Below, piece by piece: positions 1 through 8,634 of a DNA stretch of 64,000 bases (within the stretch, counting starts at the first letter, position 1; every line of letters begins with the position of its first letter). The position numbers were made by a program, and so were the translations under genes. The notes under the pieces are model-generated. The model did not search any database, had not been told where the DNA came from, and saw nothing but the letters and a program-made list of their open reading frames with translations. This DNA comes from Mesorhizobium qingshengii. Its GTDB lineage: Bacteria > Pseudomonadota > Alphaproteobacteria > Rhizobiales > Rhizobiaceae. The DNA is taken from NCBI RefSeq assembly GCF_027563465.1, contig NZ_JAPFQA010000013.1, positions 1 through 64,000 on the forward strand, written 5' to 3'.

Positions 1-119
1 CTGCTTTCAGGCTTTGGTCATTATCTCGCATATCGGAAATTTTTCATAGGGTCGGGGTGATCGCTATTTGACAGTATAGAAAAATCGCTGACCTTTTCGA
101 AAAGCGATGGGGATACAGA

Positions 120-1166
120 ATGGCTGGATTTCTCGAGAGCATTACTGGAGGACAGGCAGCCTCGGCAACTGTAGCGGCGGCATTGATAGCAGCATCCACC
201 AGCGCTGTGGTGACCTTGCTTGTTCAGCTTATAGGATTTGGCGCCAATAAACGGCTTGAGAAGCTCAAATCGGAGCTGGTCGAACAAATCGAGTCCACAA
301 AGGCCGAGCTTTCCGATCTCAACGCGTCCAGAAACGCGCGGCGGCTTTATGAAGAGATCGAACCACTTCTTTTTCAACTCTACGAGGCGTGTGAACAGTC
401 ATACTTTAGAGTAAAAAGCCTGTGCCGGTCTCAAAGAGGCGGAGATCTTGATTCATCTAAAGATAGCTGGCTAAGGCCTGAGGGATATTATCTATTTTCG
501 ACAGTATATTATCTTCTTCTTCCTATCGGGATTTTTAGGATAATTCAGAAAAAAATGACATTTGTTGACATATACGGCGATCCAGGGATCGCCCTTAAGT
601 ATTATTTGGCCAAGATCTATTTTTTTGCATTTACGGATGATTTTGTTGTGGCTGGATATGATCCTGTGCTGCCTTATGAACCAGATGCAGAAAATTGGGA
701 GACTTTGCGGATCGAGCATCCGGAGCGCGTCATTCGGCAGGCCTTCGTTGTGGGCGATGTCGACGCCATCGCGGACGCGATGCTGCATAGCGAAGGCGGG
801 GTGCTCCGGGTTAAGACTTATGGAGAGTTTGAAACGGCTGCTTCACTACGAGGAGAACAACGAGCTGTATTCGAGGAGGCGCTAGGTCTTTTCCAAAACT
901 TCGAGTCGGGGCAACGTCCGGTCTTGGCACGCGTGCTGCTGGTTCTGGCTTGTTTGAGCGATCTCATCATATCTTCCTATGAGACGGACCCGACGCCGCA
1001 AGAAGCAGAGCGTATCGTGGCGGAATTTGTGACCTCAGATAAGTTCGGAAAAGGATTTGCCTGGGATCAGGAACTGACACCGAAGGAACGGGATTTTGTC
1101 CGGGACTACGTCGTCACCAGACTTGGCTGGATCCCCACGGGAGCCATCCGTGGCTTTAATTCGTGA
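120..1166 (+). CDS. Hypothetical membrane-anchored protein
   Basis: I do not recognise this 348-residue protein. Residues about 12-40 are a long hydrophobic, Ala/Val/Leu-rich segment likely to be a membrane anchor, followed by a charged stretch (about 43-72, rich in Lys, Glu, Leu) with coiled-coil character. A second hydrophobic patch lies around 122-142, and the C-terminal part looks soluble. A GGGGAT sequence six bases upstream supports the ATG start. The first half is visibly AT-richer than the purine genes that follow, with runs of A/T codons, which suggests recent acquisition or the edge of an accessory segment. The gene stands alone on the left edge and its left neighbour is not in the window. 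Its function is unknown; the anchor plus coiled-coil layout is shared with many uncharacterised bacterial proteins. Confidence 0.75.
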   Translation: MAGFLESITGGQAASATVAAALIAASTSAVVTLLVQLIGFGANKRLEKLKSELVEQIESTKAELSDLNASRNARRLYEEIEPLLFQLYEACEQSYFRVKSLCRSQRGGDLDSSKDSWLRPEGYYLFSTVYYLLLPIGIFRIIQKKMTFVDIYGDPGIALKYYLAKIYFFAFTDDFVVAGYDPVLPYEPDAENWETLRIEHPERVIRQAFVVGDVDAIADAMLHSEGGVLRVKTYGEFETAASLRGEQRAVFEEALGLFQNFESGQRPVLARVLLVLACLSDLIISSYETDPTPQEAERIVAEFVTSDKFGKGFAWDQELTPKERDFVRDYVVTRLGWIPTGAIRGFNS

Positions 1167-1267
1167 AAAGACCACGGTCGGGATCACAGATCCACCGCTC
1201 TCCATCCATCCTTGCCGTCGCCGCCGAATTCCGCTAAGGCGCGCCTTTGTCGCCGGGGAGCAAGCAC

Positions 1268-1765
1268 TTGGACGATCAACGCGCCGACGTTGCCATCATC
1301 ATGGGCAGCCAGTCCGACTGGGCGACGATGCGCCACGCCGCCGAAACCCTGGAGGCCCTGGGCATCCCGCACAAGCGGCTGATCGTCTCCGCGCATCGCA
1401 CGCCCGACCGGCTCTATGATTTCGCCAAGGGCGCCAAGGCTGCCGGCTACAAGGTGATCATCGCCGGTGCCGGCGGCGCCGCGCATCTGCCCGGCATGAC
1501 GGCGGCGATGACGCCACTGCCGGTGTTCGGCGTGCCGGTGGAATCGAAGGCGCTCTCCGGCCAGGATTCGCTGCTGTCCATCGTCCAGATGCCGGCCGGC
1601 ATTCCGGTGGGAACGCTGGCTATCGGCAAGGCCGGCGCGACCAATGCGGCACTTCTGGCCGCCGCCGTGCTGGCGCTCCACGACGACAGGCTTGCCGCGC
1701 GCCTCGACGCCTGGCGCGCCGCGCAGACCGCCAAGGTCGCGACCGAACCGACGGATACGCCGTGA
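1268..1765 (+). CDS. purE: N5-carboxyaminoimidazole ribonucleotide mutase
   Basis: PurE converts N5-CAIR to CAIR in de novo purine synthesis, a cytoplasmic octameric enzyme acting after PurK. The class I signature is clear: IIMGSQSDW near the N terminus, SAHRTPDR, and the AGAGGAAHLPGM loop that binds the substrate. An upstream TTG at 1247 is in frame, but a good ribosome binding site (GGGGAG at 1255-1260) sits seven bases before the TTG at 1268, so I chose that start; no ATG exists before the conserved core. The stop overlaps the start of purK by four bases, a typical translationally coupled pair. Length (165 residues) is normal for the family. Confidence 0.95.
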   Translation: MDDQRADVAIIMGSQSDWATMRHAAETLEALGIPHKRLIVSAHRTPDRLYDFAKGAKAAGYKVIIAGAGGAAHLPGMTAAMTPLPVFGVPVESKALSGQDSLLSIVQMPAGIPVGTLAIGKAGATNAALLAAAVLALHDDRLAARLDAWRAAQTAKVATEPTDTP

Positions 1766-2838
1766 GCCTGCCCGCCGGATCGACCATCGGCATCATTGGC
1801 GGCGGCCAGCTCGGCCGCATGCTGGCGATATCAGCCGCCCGCCTCGGCTACCGCACGGTGGTGCTCGAGCCGCAACCGGATTGCCCGGCGGCACAGGTCG
1901 CCAACCGGCAGATAACAGCCGCCTATGACGACCCGGCCGCACTTGCCGAACTGGCGGCGGCGAGCTCCGTCATCACCTACGAATTCGAGAACGTACCGGT
2001 CGCGGCCGCCAGCGCGCTTGCTGACAAGGCTTCGGTCTATCCGCCGGCGCGAGCGCTGGAAGTGGCACAGGACCGCGTCACCGAGAAGACGTTCCTCAAT
2101 GGCATCGGCATTGCCACCGCCGATTTCCGCCCGGTCGACAATGACGACGACCTGACCGCGGCACTCAAGGCATTTGGCGGCAGCGGCATCCTCAAGACAC
2201 GGCGCATGGGCTATGACGGCAAGGGCCAGCGCGTCTTCCGCAACATGGAAGCGGGCGGCTTTGCCGGCACCTGCGAGGCGATGGGCAATGTGCCGCTGAT
2301 CCTTGAAAGCTTCGTGCCCTTCGAGCGCGAGATTTCGATGATTGCCGCGCGCGGCATCGACGGTGCCGTCGCCAGCTACGATCCGGCCGAGAATGTCCAT
2401 CGCAACGGCATTCTCCACACATCCACCTTGCCGGCCGGCATAAGACCCGAGACGGCCGCGGCGGCCCGGGCGGCGGCGGCCAGGATATTGTCAGCGCTGG
2501 ACTATGTCGGCGTCATCGGCGTCGAGTTCTTCGTGCTCGCCGACGGCTCGCTGCTGGCCAACGAGATCGCGCCGCGCGTGCATAATTCCGGCCACTGGAC
2601 GGAGGCAGCCTGCATCGTTTCGCAGTTCGAGCAGCATGTCCGGGCCGTCGCCGGCCTGCCGCTGGGAGATCCTCGGCGTCATTCCGATTGCGTGATGGAG
2701 AACCTGATCGGCGATGACGTGCTGCGCGTTGCCGAGCTGCTCGCCGAGCCCGATCTGATGCTGCATCTCTACGGCAAGGCCGAGGCGCGCCCAGGCCGCA
2801 AGATGGGCCATTTCACCCGGATCAGCCGCCGCCGTTAG
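1762..2838 (+). CDS. purK: N5-carboxyaminoimidazole ribonucleotide synthase
   Basis: PurK uses ATP and bicarbonate to carboxylate AIR to N5-CAIR and hands it to PurE. The 358-residue protein shows the ATP-grasp plan: an N-terminal GIIGGGQLGRML loop, YEFENVP, the central GGSGILKTRRMGYDGKGQ nucleotide-binding stretch and the C-terminal NEIAPRVHNSGHWT active-site motif. Translation starts at GTG, which overlaps the purE stop in a GTGA arrangement. The pair therefore forms a two-gene operon. The tail after the ATP-grasp domain is the usual PurK C-terminal domain. Confidence 0.96.
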   Translation: MSLPAGSTIGIIGGGQLGRMLAISAARLGYRTVVLEPQPDCPAAQVANRQITAAYDDPAALAELAAASSVITYEFENVPVAAASALADKASVYPPARALEVAQDRVTEKTFLNGIGIATADFRPVDNDDDLTAALKAFGGSGILKTRRMGYDGKGQRVFRNMEAGGFAGTCEAMGNVPLILESFVPFEREISMIAARGIDGAVASYDPAENVHRNGILHTSTLPAGIRPETAAAARAAAARILSALDYVGVIGVEFFVLADGSLLANEIAPRVHNSGHWTEAACIVSQFEQHVRAVAGLPLGDPRRHSDCVMENLIGDDVLRVAELLAEPDLMLHLYGKAEARPGRKMGHFTRISRRR

Positions 2839-2839
2839 A

Positions 2840-2895
2840 GCAGGAAGAGCGTGAAGCGGTTTTCCGTCCGAATTGCGTCTGACAACGGAGAGAAG
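2840..2895. repeat. Decayed rhizobial interspersed palindrome
   Basis: The stretch directly after the purK stop, starting AGAGCAGGAAGAGCGTGAAG and continuing through GCGGTTTTCCG, resembles the common rhizobial intergenic palindrome whose full form runs from GAGCATGAT through a GGTTTTCGG core back to ATCATGCTC. Here the outer arms are eroded. This is recognition from general knowledge of such genomes; only one copy is present in the window. Confidence 0.4.
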
Positions 2896-2903
2896 CCGGC
2901 ACC

Positions 2904-3335
2904 CTACTGGACGTCGCCCTCGTCGTCTTCGGGACTGGCGCAACTCGCATCGCCTTCCTGGCAATTGGCCGCCGCGTCAAGCTGCTTGATGCGATCGTTG
3001 GTCAGCGTGGTCAGGCATTGCGAGACCTCCATCGCATGGATCGAACCGCCGTTGCTGGCCGCGGTGGAGTGCGCGCACTCGGCGTCGCGGAAACTGATCC
3101 ATGCGCGTTGCGCCGCCTGCAGCAATTTCCTGTCATCGGCGTCACCGGAGCTGATGATATCCTGATAGGCCTGGTTGAGCTTGGCGTCGGCTGCCTGATA
3201 ATCCTCGTCGGCGCAGATGTTCATCATCTGCTGGCTGTCGTCGGAGCGGTCGCACTCCTGGGCGCGGGCAGCCGAAGCTCCCGCCAGCAGGACAAGGCAG
3301 GCAGACAGGAAAATTCGGTGCATAGCCATCCCCAA
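2904..3335 (-). CDS. Secreted LprI/DUF1311-family protein
   Basis: A 143-residue exported protein. Residues 1-25 are a signal peptide ending in ASAARA. The mature part carries the DUF1311 pattern also found in the mycobacterial lysozyme inhibitor LprI: paired cysteines (ECDRSDDSQQMMNIC), a D-x-KLNQAYQDI helix, the LLQAAQRAWISFRDAEC motif and a late Cys before a second helix. The acidic tail (EDDEGDVQ) is an odd local extension. A periplasmic role is likely. Lysozyme inhibition is documented for only some family members, so the exact activity is open. It runs convergently toward purK and stands as a single gene. Confidence 0.82.
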   Translation of the reverse strand: MGMAMHRIFLSACLVLLAGASAARAQECDRSDDSQQMMNICADEDYQAADAKLNQAYQDIISSGDADDRKLLQAAQRAWISFRDAECAHSTAASNGGSIHAMEVSQCLTTLTNDRIKQLDAAANCQEGDASCASPEDDEGDVQ

Positions 3336-3564
3336 ATCACTTCACGGCCGCCGCATCATCCCAGCCGGACTCTGGCCACGCAATGCCGCAAGGCATCGAT
3401 GGCGGATATTTGATGATGGGGATGGTTCACACTGGCCATGGAGCATGCTTGCGGTTGACACGGACAAGGCTCCTCGTTTATGAGCCACCCACAGTTCAAA
3501 GGCGCGTCTTCTGGCGCGCCTTAAAATTTCGACCCGGACCGGGTCCACACCGACAGGCAAGACC

Positions 3565-3690
3565 ATGAAGATCAAGAATTCGCTCAAGGCGCTGAAGGCG
3601 CGTCATCGCGACAACCAGCTGGTTCGCCGCAAGGGCCGCGTCTACATCATCAACAAGACCGCCCCGCGCTACAAGGCACGCCAGGGCTGA
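3565..3690 (+). CDS. rpmJ: 50S ribosomal protein L36, zinc-free type
   Basis: A 41-residue basic protein reading MKIKNSLKALKARHRDNQ at the start and ending in KTAPRYKARQG. It is the alphaproteobacterial L36, a component of the large ribosomal subunit near the peptidyl-transferase region. It lacks the CxxC...H zinc ribbon of the longer-studied L36 and so belongs to the zinc-independent (YkgO-like) type; the four ligand positions are replaced, for example by His-Arg-Asp-Asn. ATG follows an AGGCAAGACC stretch that can serve as a weak ribosome binding site. A hairpin-forming GGCGCG...GCGCC segment precedes it at about 3500-3520. Confidence 0.95.
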   Translation: MKIKNSLKALKARHRDNQLVRRKGRVYIINKTAPRYKARQG

Positions 3691-3805
3691 GTTTTTCGGC
3701 CGGAGGCTCGTTGCCTCCGCCCACTTGATGCTTGTCGCCGGCCCTGCCGGTCGTTTCACGCCAAATTCATTTTGACGTTCCGCCGCCTGGGACTAGAGTC
3801 CGGCG

Positions 3806-4411
3806 ATGCGGATTCTTTTTGCATTTTTCGTAAGCCTGCTTCTTTCCGGCGCCATTTGCTTGCCGGCACGGGCGGACGACGCGGTCGCGCCGCAGGCCGC
3901 CCCTGACGCGCCGCCAGCGGCAATGACGAAACAAGCCCGTCTCGATCAGTTGTTCAGCGACCTGAAGCGCGAGCGCAACGAAAGGGCGGCCGAGCGCATT
4001 GCCGGCAATATCTGGAACGAATGGTTCCAGTCCGGCAGCGCTTCGATCGACCTGATGATGCAATGGTCGCAGAAGGCCATCGAGAGCCAGAAGTTCGACG
4101 TCGCGCTCGATTTCCTCGACCAGGTGGTGACCTTGCAGCCGACCTATGCCGAAGGCTGGAACCGGCGCGCCACGGTGCATTTCATGATGAAGAACTACGG
4201 CAAGTCGATGTCCGACATCGACCATACGCTGCAGCTCGAGCCGCGCCATTTCGGCGCGCTGTCCGGCCTGGCGCAGATCATGGCCCTGACCGGCCACAAG
4301 CAATCGGCGCTCGAGGCCTGGCAGAAGGTGCTGGCCATCTATCCGATGCTGCGCAGTGCCCAGGACCAGGTCGCCACGCTTTCGGAAGAGCTTGCCGGCG
4401 AAGGCATTTGA
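3806..4411 (+). CDS. Periplasmic tetratricopeptide-repeat protein
   Basis: A 201-residue protein with an N-terminal signal peptide (residues 1-23, ending PARA). The rest is helical and contains about three TPR units: one around residues 88-121 (FDVALDFLDQVVTLQPTYAEGWNRRA), one around 122-155 (YGKSMSDIDHTLQLEPRHFGALSG) and a partial one at 156-190 (HKQSALEAWQKVLAIYP). TPR proteins of this size usually act as interaction scaffolds in the envelope. No catalytic motif is present, and a specific partner cannot be named from the context; rpmJ upstream and a hydrolase downstream look unrelated. Confidence 0.85.
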   Translation: MRILFAFFVSLLLSGAICLPARADDAVAPQAAPDAPPAAMTKQARLDQLFSDLKRERNERAAERIAGNIWNEWFQSGSASIDLMMQWSQKAIESQKFDVALDFLDQVVTLQPTYAEGWNRRATVHFMMKNYGKSMSDIDHTLQLEPRHFGALSGLAQIMALTGHKQSALEAWQKVLAIYPMLRSAQDQVATLSEELAGEGI

Positions 4412-4420
4412 TTGCGCTAA

Positions 4421-4525
4421 GGGAATAGGAAGTAGGGATTGGGCAGTAGGTGCAGATCGCACTGCGGAACACACACACGCCCTACTGCCTACTGCCTACT
4501 GCCTATTCCCTATTCCCCTACTCCA
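4421..4525. repeat. Inverted and tandem short-repeat element
   Basis: Between the TPR gene and the hydrolase lies a left arm GGGAATAGGAAGTAGGG plus GGGCAGTAGG, and a right arm made of tandem CCTACTG units followed by CCTATTCCCTATTCCCC. The arms are imperfect inverse complements and can fold back on each other around a central spacer with GCAGATCGCACTGC. The 7-base unit CCTACTG/CCTATTC is repeated about five times, which suggests slippage-prone intergenic DNA. Confidence 0.6.
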
Positions 4526-4559
4526 GAACTTATCCCCCTCCACCCCCGTATCTCCCCGC

Positions 4560-5627
4560 ATGAGCCTGATCTACGCCATGCTCGCCTTCCTGATGGCGCT
4601 TGTCTTCGGCCTCGTCGGCGTTACCCGCGCCGGCTCATGGCTGATCGAGCGCCGCAATCCCTCGATCGGCGAATTTGCCGACATCGGTGGCGCGCGCATC
4701 CACTATGTCCATGTTCCGGCGCCTGCCAATGCGGACCTGCCGCCGATCGTCTTCATCCATGGCGCCAGCGCCAATCTCAGGGACCAGATGCTGCCGCTAA
4801 GGCCACTGCTCGAAGGCCGCGCCGAAATGCTGTTCTTCGACCGGCCGGGTTTTGGCTGGTCGGAGCGCGGCCCGGGCAACAACGAGGATCCGTCGGCCCA
4901 GGCCAACACCATCGTCGCGCTGATGGACCGTCTCGGCATCAAGAAGGCCGTCATCGTCGGCCATTCTTTCGGCGGCGCGGTGACCACGGCCCTTGGCCGC
5001 GAACATCCCGACAAGACGCTCGGGCTGGTCTTCCTGGCGCCGGCGACCCATCCCTGGCCGGGCGGCGCAACCTCCTGGTACTATGATCTGACGACCATTC
5101 CTGTCCTCGGCTGGCTGTTTTCCGAGACGCTGACCTATCCGGCCGGAGCGCTGCGGATGGCTGATGCCACGACCTGCGTCTTCTCACCCAACAAGGCGCC
5201 GGACAATTATCTCGCGGCGGCGGCGATCTCGCTGGTGCTGCGGCCATCGGCCTTCCGTGACAACGCCACTGATGTCGCCGGGCTCTATCGCTATGCTGTT
5301 GGCGCCGCACCGCACTACACCGAGATCAAGGCGCCAACGGTGGTCATCTCGGGCGACCGCGACAAGGTCGTCTATGCGCATATCCATTCGATCGGCCTCA
5401 AGCGCGATATTTCCGGCGCCGAGCTCGTCTGGGTGCATAATCTCGGCCACAAGCCGGACTGGATTGCGCCCGACCTCGTCGTCGGCGCCATCGAGAGAGT
5501 CGCCGGCAAGACGGTTGATCTGCAGGCAATGGCGAAGGCCGTCGAGGCGAGGATCGCCAACGACGCCTACGATGCCGGCAAATGCGCCGATATCAAAGTG
5601 CCCGAAGCCAAGCTCGCGCCGACCTGA
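4560..5627 (+). CDS. Alpha/beta-fold hydrolase, membrane-anchored
   Basis: A 355-residue alpha/beta hydrolase. The N-terminal hydrophobic stretch (residues 2-24) is a signal anchor or uncleaved signal, so the enzyme probably faces the periplasm. The catalytic set is visible: oxyanion-loop motif IVFIHGASAN, nucleophile elbow GHSFGGAV, acid in VVISGDRDKVV and histidine in VHNLGHKPDW. I chose the ATG at 4560; the frame is open further upstream but crosses the repeat element there and adds residues with no family resemblance. The substrate is unknown: this family includes haloalkane dehalogenase-like, epoxide hydrolase-like and esterase members. Confidence 0.9.
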   Translation: MSLIYAMLAFLMALVFGLVGVTRAGSWLIERRNPSIGEFADIGGARIHYVHVPAPANADLPPIVFIHGASANLRDQMLPLRPLLEGRAEMLFFDRPGFGWSERGPGNNEDPSAQANTIVALMDRLGIKKAVIVGHSFGGAVTTALGREHPDKTLGLVFLAPATHPWPGGATSWYYDLTTIPVLGWLFSETLTYPAGALRMADATTCVFSPNKAPDNYLAAAAISLVLRPSAFRDNATDVAGLYRYAVGAAPHYTEIKAPTVVISGDRDKVVYAHIHSIGLKRDISGAELVWVHNLGHKPDWIAPDLVVGAIERVAGKTVDLQAMAKAVEARIANDAYDAGKCADIKVPEAKLAPT

Positions 5628-5657
5628 GCGGCCATGCCCGTGGCGCCTGAACCGGCT

Positions 5658-7094
5658 CTACCGGCTCCTCTGCCCATCCGATCCGACATAGGCGATGCGC
5701 AGCATGTTGGTCGAGCCCGGTGTCCTCAGCGGCACGCCGGCGGTGATGATGACGCGGTCGCCCGGCTTGCCGAACTCTTCTTCCAGGGCAATGCGGCAGG
5801 CACGATCGACCATGTCGTCGAGATCGATGGCATCGGGCGACACGACGCAATGCGTACCCCACAACAGCGACAGCCGACGCGCCGTGTTGACGATCGGCGA
5901 CAGCGCGATAATTGGCACTTGCGGCCGCTCGCGGGCGGCGCGCAGGCCGGTGTTGCCGGACGCCGTGTAGGTGATGATCGCCGCCAGTTTCAGCGTCTCG
6001 GCGATTTCGCGGGCAGCCAGCGAAATGGCGTCGGCGCCGGTCGCTTCCGGCTCGGAGCGCTGCGCGTTGATGATGCCGGCATAGGTCGGGTCGGTTTCGA
6101 CCTTGGTGGCAATGCGGTTCATCATCGCCACCGCCTCGACCGGGTAGGCACCCGCCGCCGATTCCGCCGACAGCATGATGGCGTCGGCGCCCTCGAAGAC
6201 AGCGATCGAGACGTCGGAGACCTCGGCGCGGGTCGGCACCGGCGCGGTGATCATCGATTCCAGCATCTGCGTTGCAACCACCACCGGCTTGCCGGCGCGG
6301 CGCGCGGCGCGCGTGATCTGCTTCTGGATGCCAGGCACGGCCTCGAGTGGCATCTCGACGCCAAGATCGCCGCGGGCGACCATCAGCGCGTCTGACAGGT
6401 CGATGATCTCGGCCAGCCGGGCAACGGCCTGCGGCTTTTCGATCTTGGCCATGATCAGCGCCCGGCCGCGCGCGATCTTGCGCGCCTCGGCCAGATCTTC
6501 CGGTCGCTGCACGAATGACAGCGCCACCCAGTCGACGCCGGTGCCGAGCACTGCATCGAGGTCCTTGCGATCCTTCTCGGTCAGCGCCCCGACCGGCAGG
6601 TCGGTGTCGGGCAGGCTGACGCCCTTCTTGTCGGAAATCGTGGTGCCGGCAACGACGGTGCAGACGATTGCCTTGCCGTTGCTCTTTACCGCCCGCAGCT
6701 CGAGCTTGCCATCGTCGATCAACAGGCGATGACCGGCCTCGACCGAGCTCAGGATTTCCGGATGCGGCAGATAGACCCTGGCCGAGGTGCCGGGCTCGGG
6801 ATTGTCGTCGAGCGTGAAGGTCTGGCCGACGGTCAGCACTTCCTTGCCATTGGCGAACTTGCCGACACGCAGTTTGGGGCCTTGCAGGTCGGCCAGGATG
6901 CCGATCGGCCGGCCAACCGCTTCCTCGACGGCGCGGATGCGCCCGACCAGGGTGCGCATCAGCTCGTGGTCGGTGTGGCTCATGTTGATGCGGAACACAT
7001 CGGCGCCCGCTTCGAACAGCTTCTTCAGCATCTCCTCGGAAGAAGAGGCCGGGCCGATGGTGGCTAGGATCTTGACCTTGCGGCTGCGTCTCAT
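5658..7094 (-). CDS. pyk: Pyruvate kinase
   Basis: Cytoplasmic glycolytic enzyme transferring phosphate from phosphoenolpyruvate to ADP. The 478-residue protein opens with KILATIGPASS, contains the active-site signature IMAKIEKPQAV (catalytic Lys) and LMVARGDLGVEMP metal-binding region, and ends in the C-terminal allosteric domain. Length is normal. Its start overlaps the stop of the DUF1036 gene by four bases, so the two are translationally coupled. Confidence 0.97.
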   Translation of the reverse strand: MRRSRKVKILATIGPASSSEEMLKKLFEAGADVFRINMSHTDHELMRTLVGRIRAVEEAVGRPIGILADLQGPKLRVGKFANGKEVLTVGQTFTLDDNPEPGTSARVYLPHPEILSSVEAGHRLLIDDGKLELRAVKSNGKAIVCTVVAGTTISDKKGVSLPDTDLPVGALTEKDRKDLDAVLGTGVDWVALSFVQRPEDLAEARKIARGRALIMAKIEKPQAVARLAEIIDLSDALMVARGDLGVEMPLEAVPGIQKQITRAARRAGKPVVVATQMLESMITAPVPTRAEVSDVSIAVFEGADAIMLSAESAAGAYPVEAVAMMNRIATKVETDPTYAGIINAQRSEPEATGADAISLAAREIAETLKLAAIITYTASGNTGLRAARERPQVPIIALSPIVNTARRLSLLWGTHCVVSPDAIDLDDMVDRACRIALEEEFGKPGDRVIITAGVPLRTPGSTNMLRIAYVGSDGQRSR

Positions 7095-7609
7095 TGACTG
7101 TTTGTTCCCGGGGCGGCTGGAGCGCCCCCCGTTGCGGGCTCATCGGTCAGCTGGACCATCCAGCTTGCCTGTTCACCCGTGTCATATTCCTGGAATCCGG
7201 CGCGCTGGAAGCCCCGGGCGACGCAGTCGGTCACGCCGGCGATCTTGAACTCTTTTTCAGCCACGCACATGTTGATCGGGCCGTCCCAGCGTCCGCCGCG
7301 CTCGGCGTCTTCTGCATAAAGGTAGTAAAATCTTGATGACAGCGGCCCTTCGATCAGCGTCTTGCAGCTCGATCCTTCGATGTGCCACCAGCCCTCGGTG
7401 ATCCAGCCGGCCTTGGCGCGGTAGCCGATGCCGACACCGACGAGATTCTGCGTGGCGTTGCAGACGCGGAAATCGGCGCGGGCTGGCGAGGCCACGGCCA
7501 TCGCCGAAAGGCCCACGGCCAGCGTCAGGAGCGGCATGGCGAAGGCAAGGCGCGTGCGCTGCCCGCCGGCGGAACTCATCCCGAAACCCTTCAAGAACCA
7601 CATCAGCAT
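7091..7609 (-). CDS. DUF1036 family exported protein
   Basis: A 172-residue secreted protein with a signal segment (ending near ASPARA). The mature part matches the DUF1036 pattern: FRVCNAT, VGIGYRAKAGWITEGWW, SSCKTLI, RFYYLYAED, MCVAEKEF and a C-terminal GFQEYDTG. Function is unknown; it is a small integral-membrane or periplasmic protein family of alphaproteobacteria and cyanobacteria. An in-frame ATG at 7645 lacks a ribosome binding site, whereas the ATG at 7609 follows a purine-rich AGAGAG, so I prefer the shorter form. It lies directly upstream of pyk with a four-base overlap. Confidence 0.85.
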   Translation of the reverse strand: MLMWFLKGFGMSSAGGQRTRLAFAMPLLTLAVGLSAMAVASPARADFRVCNATQNLVGVGIGYRAKAGWITEGWWHIEGSSCKTLIEGPLSSRFYYLYAEDAERGGRWDGPINMCVAEKEFKIAGVTDCVARGFQRAGFQEYDTGEQASWMVQLTDEPATGGAPAAPGTNSQ

Positions 7610-7825
7610 CTCTCTGCGCCCCTTTTCGGAAAAGTCCGGGCGCATGTCAACGCGCCGTTTTGACCAATTCCAATCGATTTAGAAAGGCTCCGGCGCACTA
7701 TCCGCCGACTTCTGCCAAGATTTCCGCAGAAACCTTGGCCAAACAACGGCATTGCGCGAGCGTCGTCTTCGTGGAATGACGATAGCACCCTCCCCGGAAG
7801 CCAGCGAACAGACCATTTCCCGCCA

Positions 7826-8623
7826 ATGACCCGATCCACAGTTTTCGCGCCTTTCGACATTGTCGAGGGCGACCGCAAGCGGGGCATCGTGCTTCTGGCC
7901 GATCATGCCCGCCGCGACCTGCCCGGCGACTATGGCAGCCTCGGCTTGCCGGCGGCGGAGTTCGAGCGCCACATCGCCTATGACATCGGTGTCGAGACGG
8001 TGACGCGCGAGCTGGCCTCGCTGCTCGGCGTGCCGGCGGTGCTCGCCAATTTTTCGCGGCTGCTGATCGACCCCAATCGCGGCGAGGACGATCCGACGCT
8101 CATACGTCAGCTTTATGACGGCACGGTCGTGCCAGGAAACTACCCTCTTGCCCCGGAAGAACGCGCGAGACGGCTCGACGGTTTCTACCGGCCCTACCAC
8201 GATGCGGTCGGCGCCATGATCGCCTCGGTCGCGCAGGCTTCCGCCAAGGCGCCCTTCATTTTCTCGGTGCATTCCTTCACCCCCTTCATGCAAGGGATCC
8301 AACGTCCCTGGCATGTCGGCATATTGTGGGACCGCGACGAGCGGGTGGCGCGACCACTGATCGACATGCTGGCCGAAGACAACACCCTTATCGTTGGCGA
8401 CAATGAACCCTATGACGGAGCGCTGCGTGGTGACACCATGTACCGCCATGCCATCGTCAACGGCTTTGCCCATGCGCTGATCGAGATCCGCCAGGACCTG
8501 ATCGCCAGCGGCAAGGACGCGCTTGCATGGGCCGAGCGCCTGGCGCCGATCGTTGACGCGATCGACCGCCGCCCCGATATACATGTCGTGAAGATGTTCG
8601 GCTCACGCACCGGGCCGATATGA
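7826..8623 (+). CDS. N-formylglutamate amidohydrolase
   Basis: A 265-residue member of the N-formylglutamate amidohydrolase family, which hydrolyses N-formylglutamate to glutamate and formate in histidine breakdown. Family features are present: LLADHARRDLP near the N terminus, ANFSRLLIDPNR, FSVHSFTPFM (metal-ligand His region), VGILWDRD, and DNEPYDG. No hut genes are nearby, so the protein may instead be one of the paralogues that deformylate or hydrolyse other N-acyl amino acids. It is followed directly by the DUF1244 gene, which overlaps its end or begins a few bases later. Confidence 0.9.
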   Translation: MTRSTVFAPFDIVEGDRKRGIVLLADHARRDLPGDYGSLGLPAAEFERHIAYDIGVETVTRELASLLGVPAVLANFSRLLIDPNRGEDDPTLIRQLYDGTVVPGNYPLAPEERARRLDGFYRPYHDAVGAMIASVAQASAKAPFIFSVHSFTPFMQGIQRPWHVGILWDRDERVARPLIDMLAEDNTLIVGDNEPYDGALRGDTMYRHAIVNGFAHALIEIRQDLIASGKDALAWAERLAPIVDAIDRRPDIHVVKMFGSRTGPI

Positions 8624-8634
8624 CGGAGGTTCCG

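Noticed and set aside
4356..4559. N-terminal extension of the alpha/beta hydrolase
   Set aside because: The extra frame passes through tandem repeats and lacks family resemblance; the membrane segment begins at ATG 4560.
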